Below, in pieces: positions 60,001-64,000 of a DNA stretch of 64,000 nt. Source of the DNA: Pyxicephalus adspersus (taxonomy: Eukaryota > Chordata > Amphibia > Anura > Pyxicephalidae); the NCBI RefSeq assembly GCF_032062135.1, contig NC_092859.1, positions 111,358,014 to 111,422,013 on the forward strand, written 5' to 3'. Below the pieces are notes generated by a model. The model saw only the letters and a list, made by a program, of their open reading frames with translations. It made no database searches and had not been told where the DNA came from. The translations under genes and the position numbers were made by a program. The stretch's first letter is position 1. Each line of letters opens with the position of its first letter.

Positions 60001-61470
60001 AGTATGTTTAATTACATAGGTGGCTTTTTATATATACTTATAGTATAAAGATATAAAATATGTTGATGTATTGTGATGTAAGAGTAATTTGGAGTTTCCT
60101 ATATGCTGTGTCCTAAGTGAATTGGTTGGAGCGTGCTGGGGACTACTGCTCAGGTACATTGGGTTTTTTGGTTTGGATCGTGTGCACGATGCCTACTTAG
60201 TATAGTGTATTTATTCTTTTTTTTTTTGTTTTATTTTTTTGCTTTTTCAGGTCTCATGGTTCTCTAGTATAAAGTGAAGAAACTAAAGTATAGGAAATGT
60301 AAAACTCATAAAAAGCTTTCCACTGAAAAAAAGCATCACAAGTTCGTTGTTTGGGACCTCTATTCTTCGGTAGTGGAGTTCAGTTTGTTAAGTAGGGCCT
60401 GTAAAATAAATATTTTACCTTATTTTAGCCATCCCTAAGGCTGTTGATTTTATTTTACAAGATATTAGAAAGAACAATTAATTATTAGAATTTGTAACAG
60501 TGTAGGCTTCCATTAGATTACTTTATGTAGTGAAGGGAGCTGGATAGGAGAGCAATTGACCTGAGTTATGGGATGTATATATATATTCTATCAAATTGGA
60601 TCACCAACTCTGTATTTTGTAGGTTTAGATAAAACAAGATTTCAATTGTGTTTGATATGGTACTATCATTGATGTTTTGTTCATCTAAGATTATGGACAC
60701 TGCTCTAAATTCCACAGTAGCACTAGAAATAACCTGCTATCAGTCAAATTTTGTTTGCAATACATGATGTTCAGAGACTAATTAGTTATTTACATGGGTA
60801 TGAACCTTATCTGTTTATACAGGCAAAGAACATCAAGCTTATCGGCAAACAAAAGTAAAGTAAATGCATAACATGTTTCTTCCCAAGATTGTTCAGGCTC
60901 CCTGTGCAACTGTGCAACTCCCTGTGCAACATAGTGTTTGGCAGATCTTTCTCAGTGATCAGACTTAGGAGCTATACATTGTACAATCACCTGTGTACAG
61001 TACAGACCTGTATGGCTTCCAAACACAACAAAGAAAATTAGGTTAGTGTTTATAAGTAACATCTGCTAAATTATGTTGCCTACACACATTAGCTAAAAGC
61101 CATTCAATGAGAATTCTTACGAATAATTGCTGTACAAACATGTAATTTTATGGTGTTCATACTTGTTTGCTTGTGCCATAGAGGTGGAAGACGTTATCTC
61201 CTGGGGAAGATACTAGCAGCTGGCCCAAATTGTCTCTCTTTGCCCATCCATCCTTTTCCCATGCACACATTGCCAGGAACCATCATGTGCACATTGCAGA
61301 CATATAAATATTGCCTAATTTAACAAAAAAGCTTTATTAGAAAAATATTATTTGTAAGGCACTTTCAAAATGCTTATGAACCAATGGTCTGAACAGAAAA
61401 ACCATTGCTATGAACATAGGTTACAGCATTTGTGTGTTCCGACACTTGGCACTCTTTATTGAGTGTCTAT
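57061..61470. other. Unique-looking non-coding DNA
   Basis: This is 4.4 kb with no supported gene. Frames at 57028-57294 (minus) and 57876-58124 (plus) are anonymous. Short T runs occur near 57127 and 60218. At 60899-60931 'ctccctgtgcaact' is repeated once around 'gtgcaa', a very small tandem duplication. No RNA gene was seen. Confidence 0.48.
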
Positions 61471-62110
61471 TGAGCTTCCCCATCACTGCCAGACTACCTG
61501 TAAGGCCCTTGTCAGCACCAGTCCTCACCAGACACCAGTCCCCCAATCTAACACTGCAGTCTTCAGCTATAGCAAGCCCCCACTCAGCCTCTGGAGAACT
61601 GGTTACGTCTTCCAGCACTCGGTTGCCCCCAGGACTTAGTGTGCAAAGGATGGTGTCTGGGAATGGGCTAGCCGCAAGCCAGGAGCCCACAGATAAAGCA
61701 GTACCAATATTCCAACAGAGCAAAGTCCAGAATACAGAGCAGAGGTCATACACAGAAGATCCGTCCACCAAACGAAGTAAACAAGAGCAAAACACAAGCA
61801 GAGTCGGGCTCACAGGTAAAAGGTTGGTCCACGCTGCATACAAACAATAGGTCAGGAACAGGCAAGGTCAGCAACAGTAAAACAGATAAAAACACACTTC
61901 AGCTCAGATTATCCGAGCTATACGCTACAACAGGCACAGAGCAGTGGAAGCAGAGAGGTTTAAAGTCCCAGCAGCCAATAGCAGTGCAGGACTGAGTCAG
62001 GAGCTGAACAGCCTCTAGAATCCCCTTCATCTGTGTACAGCCTAACAATGGATGCTGGGGATGCCATAAAATACATCAGGCTGCACGACTAATGGGAAGC
62101 AGGGGGTGCT
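61471..62110. repeat. GC-richer interspersed repeat, class uncertain
   Basis: This block has far more C and G than its surroundings: 'gccagactacctgtaaggcc', 'ccagcactcggttgccccc', 'aaaggttggtccacgctgc', 'caacaggcacagagcagtgg' and 'taaagtcccagcagccaat'. The last two phrases recur, as I know them, in amphibian repeats. Opposing frames of about 140 codons (61410-61850 plus and 61421-61843 minus) cover the same bases. Both are rich in Ser/Thr/Pro or Leu/Ser and match no domain, as expected when stop codons are rare. It could be part of an LTR or large DNA transposon; no ends are visible. Confidence 0.5.
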
Positions 62111-62499
62111 GCTACCTTAGTTCACCTGGCTGCTGCAAATGACATCGCTGGACATGAAATAGACTGATGTTAACTGAATGATTCATCATAGTTTCACTGG
62201 TGCTTTATTCTTTTTTTTTACAGATTTGCTTGTTCAGGCAACATATTTCATGCTAGTTGGTAAACGGATTTACAGGTGAAAGGTGTTCATTTAGGTTCCA
62301 AGTTGTATATAAACATCCAATATATCGCCCAGTCCTTCTAGAATTCACAGGTCCAGAAATAATTATCTAAGATCTTTGGCTGAATTCCAAGCATTTGTAT
62401 GCGATTAGTTTGTCACTGTACAAGTAAATTCTTTTTTAATCTTCCTAACAAATATAAATGTTATTAAACTGATTTAAAGTAATTGAATAGAGTTACTGA

Positions 62500-62670
62500 C
62501 ATGTAGCTGTATTCCAGCCAGACCTGTTAATTCCTTTCTCAGATCATGGACATTGGCATATTTAAATATACGTGCCCCACGGGAATGTGCTTACTAAACA
62601 TTATAATTAACCTCCAGTGATGAATTTTTCAGCTCATAAATCCACAGTGATACACATTACTATGTTTATG
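62500..62670. promoter_or_regulatory. Candidate conserved non-coding element
   Basis: The segment contains 'ttccagccagacctgttaat', 'ggcatatttaaatatacgtg', 'ccccacgggaatgtgcttac' and 'attataattaacctccagtg'. It is free of repeat wording, combines AT-rich homeodomain-like cores with a CpG-containing core, and includes the palindrome ATATTTAAATAT. The texture is that of vertebrate conserved non-coding elements. No gene or transcript structure is visible beside it. Confidence 0.35.
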
Positions 62671-63594
62671 ATGGATGCAATCATTTACGTATGACATCAA
62701 ATTCATAGATCTTGATTAGGTCACTGCCCCCGAGAGTCTACCTTTTATTAACCAGCCTGAGTTCTTTTGCATATTAGTTTAGTACTGACCCAATACCTAT
62801 GAATACACCTTTTGCATAAACAATACATGCCTGTGCCATTTTTTCTTTGCTTACCAAATAGCCACTTTAATTTCTCTGTGATAGGAATCCCTATTATATT
62901 TGCATTACAGGACCTAAATATCTGCAGAGTGTATTCTGAAAACATTGACATTACTGTGTATAAGGCATATTAAAGAAGTTTTATTCTGCTTGGGGCCCAA
63001 AGAGACCTCTTTAGTGGTTTTACCTATAAGCCAGCAGTATTCTCAGATCACAAGAGGTTTTTTATAATTTATGTATCTCTTGCAGTAGCTCAACTGCCCA
63101 GCTAAATCTCCTGTCTCTCCTCGAGATTTCTCAAAGTAAGAAGAAACTTTAACTGATCGTGGCTGCCTTATGTGGCCTGTAGCCATGGCTACTCTCTCTT
63201 TTCCATTTCTGTAGGAATATTGTTCTTTAAAATTCTGTATGAATACATGGAGGCCATAGTAAGCTGATGGGATGTAAAGTTGGAGCCCGTTGTTCATAAC
63301 AAGCGATATTCTGATAATCAATTAAAGAATTTATGGAGTAGAATGTTAAATTTTTTTTTATCAAATTAATCATTACTTATAACTGCATATTTCAGTCACT
63401 GTTAGTTGCTGAAAACTAATGTCTTAATAAAGTCTGATTTTGCATAAAAAAATTTTTTTTTTTACTCATAAGACCCATTGCAGTGTTTACCATAATTAAA
63501 TTGCTATCATCAAGCTTAGATAATGTTAATATTATTACTAATTAAAATGCTGTAAACTGCACCAAGCACACAGTAACTTTTTTATTAAGTTTCT
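62671..63594. other. Non-coding stretch, nothing recognised
   Basis: Unique-looking AT-rich DNA with minus frames at 62748-62951 and 63043-63321 that have no recognisable domain. A-run and T-run low complexity occurs at 63446-63463. Confidence 0.5.
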
Positions 63595-63609
63595 TCCAAG
63601 CTACTACCA

Positions 63610-63623
63610 GTTGCTATAGCAAC
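63610..63623. promoter_or_regulatory. Palindromic X-box (RFX-type) motif
   Basis: GTTGCTATAGCAAC is a perfect 14-base palindrome and fits the symmetrical X-box bound by RFX transcription factor dimers. It sits in a repeat-free patch (about 63595-63715) that also contains 'gagctactgtgacagatct'. A second X-box-like site is at 43715-43728. Whether it acts as an enhancer or promoter element cannot be told from this sequence; no first exon is visible next to it. Confidence 0.4.
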
Positions 63624-63715
63624 TTAAGTGAATCATGTTAGGGCACTGAAAATGTGACCATAGGAATGAGCTACTGTGACAGATCTGCATGATATCATTC
63701 ACTTAGAGTACAAGA

Positions 63716-64000
63716 ACTTGATGCTGTTCTTTTTAATTGTTAATCCATGACTTACCAGCAAAGCTATGGTCACCTTTCATCAATTTACCTCGCATTGGGA
63801 GGCTGCATGGCAAGCAATGTTTACTTTATGTTATTGTGACTTGTGGTTCTATATTACCAGTTCTAGAAATGGGAAATGTACAATTTTGATAACCTACTTA
63901 CCCTATTTAAATTTGCACTCATAAGACTTTTACAAAAAAGCCGCCATTTATCGCTAATGCAATTTCCCTAAAAATGTATGTAAAGACATTTTTTTTAATT
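63716..64000. other. Window end, non-coding
   Basis: The final 285 bases are AT-rich with no repeat or gene that I can recognise. Confidence 0.55.

Overview
The window is 64 kb of AT-rich vertebrate-type nuclear DNA in which I can support no protein-coding gene, tRNA, rRNA or CRISPR array. The interspersed repeats point to an amphibian, most probably a frog. They include Tc1-like transposase remains, a CR1-like LINE tail, small hAT elements, a TTAA-flanked MITE and a palindromic MITE family of a type I associate with frog genomes. The organism call is inference from repeat style, not from any gene. The sequence is best read as a gene desert or the inside of one or more very large introns.

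Layout. Bases 1-2,700 hold two remnants of a repeat with a 'tttatatagc' head. The second is interrupted by a 314-bp hAT element with matching 8-bp target-site duplications. Bases 2,700-27,300 are mostly unique-looking DNA with a TATC microsatellite at 7.16 kb, a few decayed MITEs and several stretches that resemble conserved non-coding elements. At 27.36 kb there is a perfect 27-bp inverted repeat with a 3-base loop. Bases 28.4-29.7 kb hold a CpG-rich repeat patch with two hairpins and a decayed minus-strand Tc1 transposase. Bases 31.2-31.4 kb carry three 54-bp tandem units ending in a perfect inverted repeat. At 35.1 kb there is a second, shortened hAT copy, followed by an AT dinucleotide tract.

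Bases 43-57.1 kb are the most repeat-dense part. They contain three full-length and one half-length palindromic MITE and two plus-strand Tc1 fragments. They also contain a nested cluster at 48.55-50.43 kb, in which a Charlie-like hAT appears to have received a TTAA MITE, a palindromic MITE and a CR1 LINE. Bases 57-64 kb are mostly unique, with a GC-richer repeat-like block at 61.5-62.1 kb, a conserved-looking patch at 62.5 kb and a palindromic RFX-like X-box at 63.6 kb.

Nothing here forms a pathway or operon. The functional candidates are possible cis-regulatory patches, and these need cross-species alignment before they can be believed.
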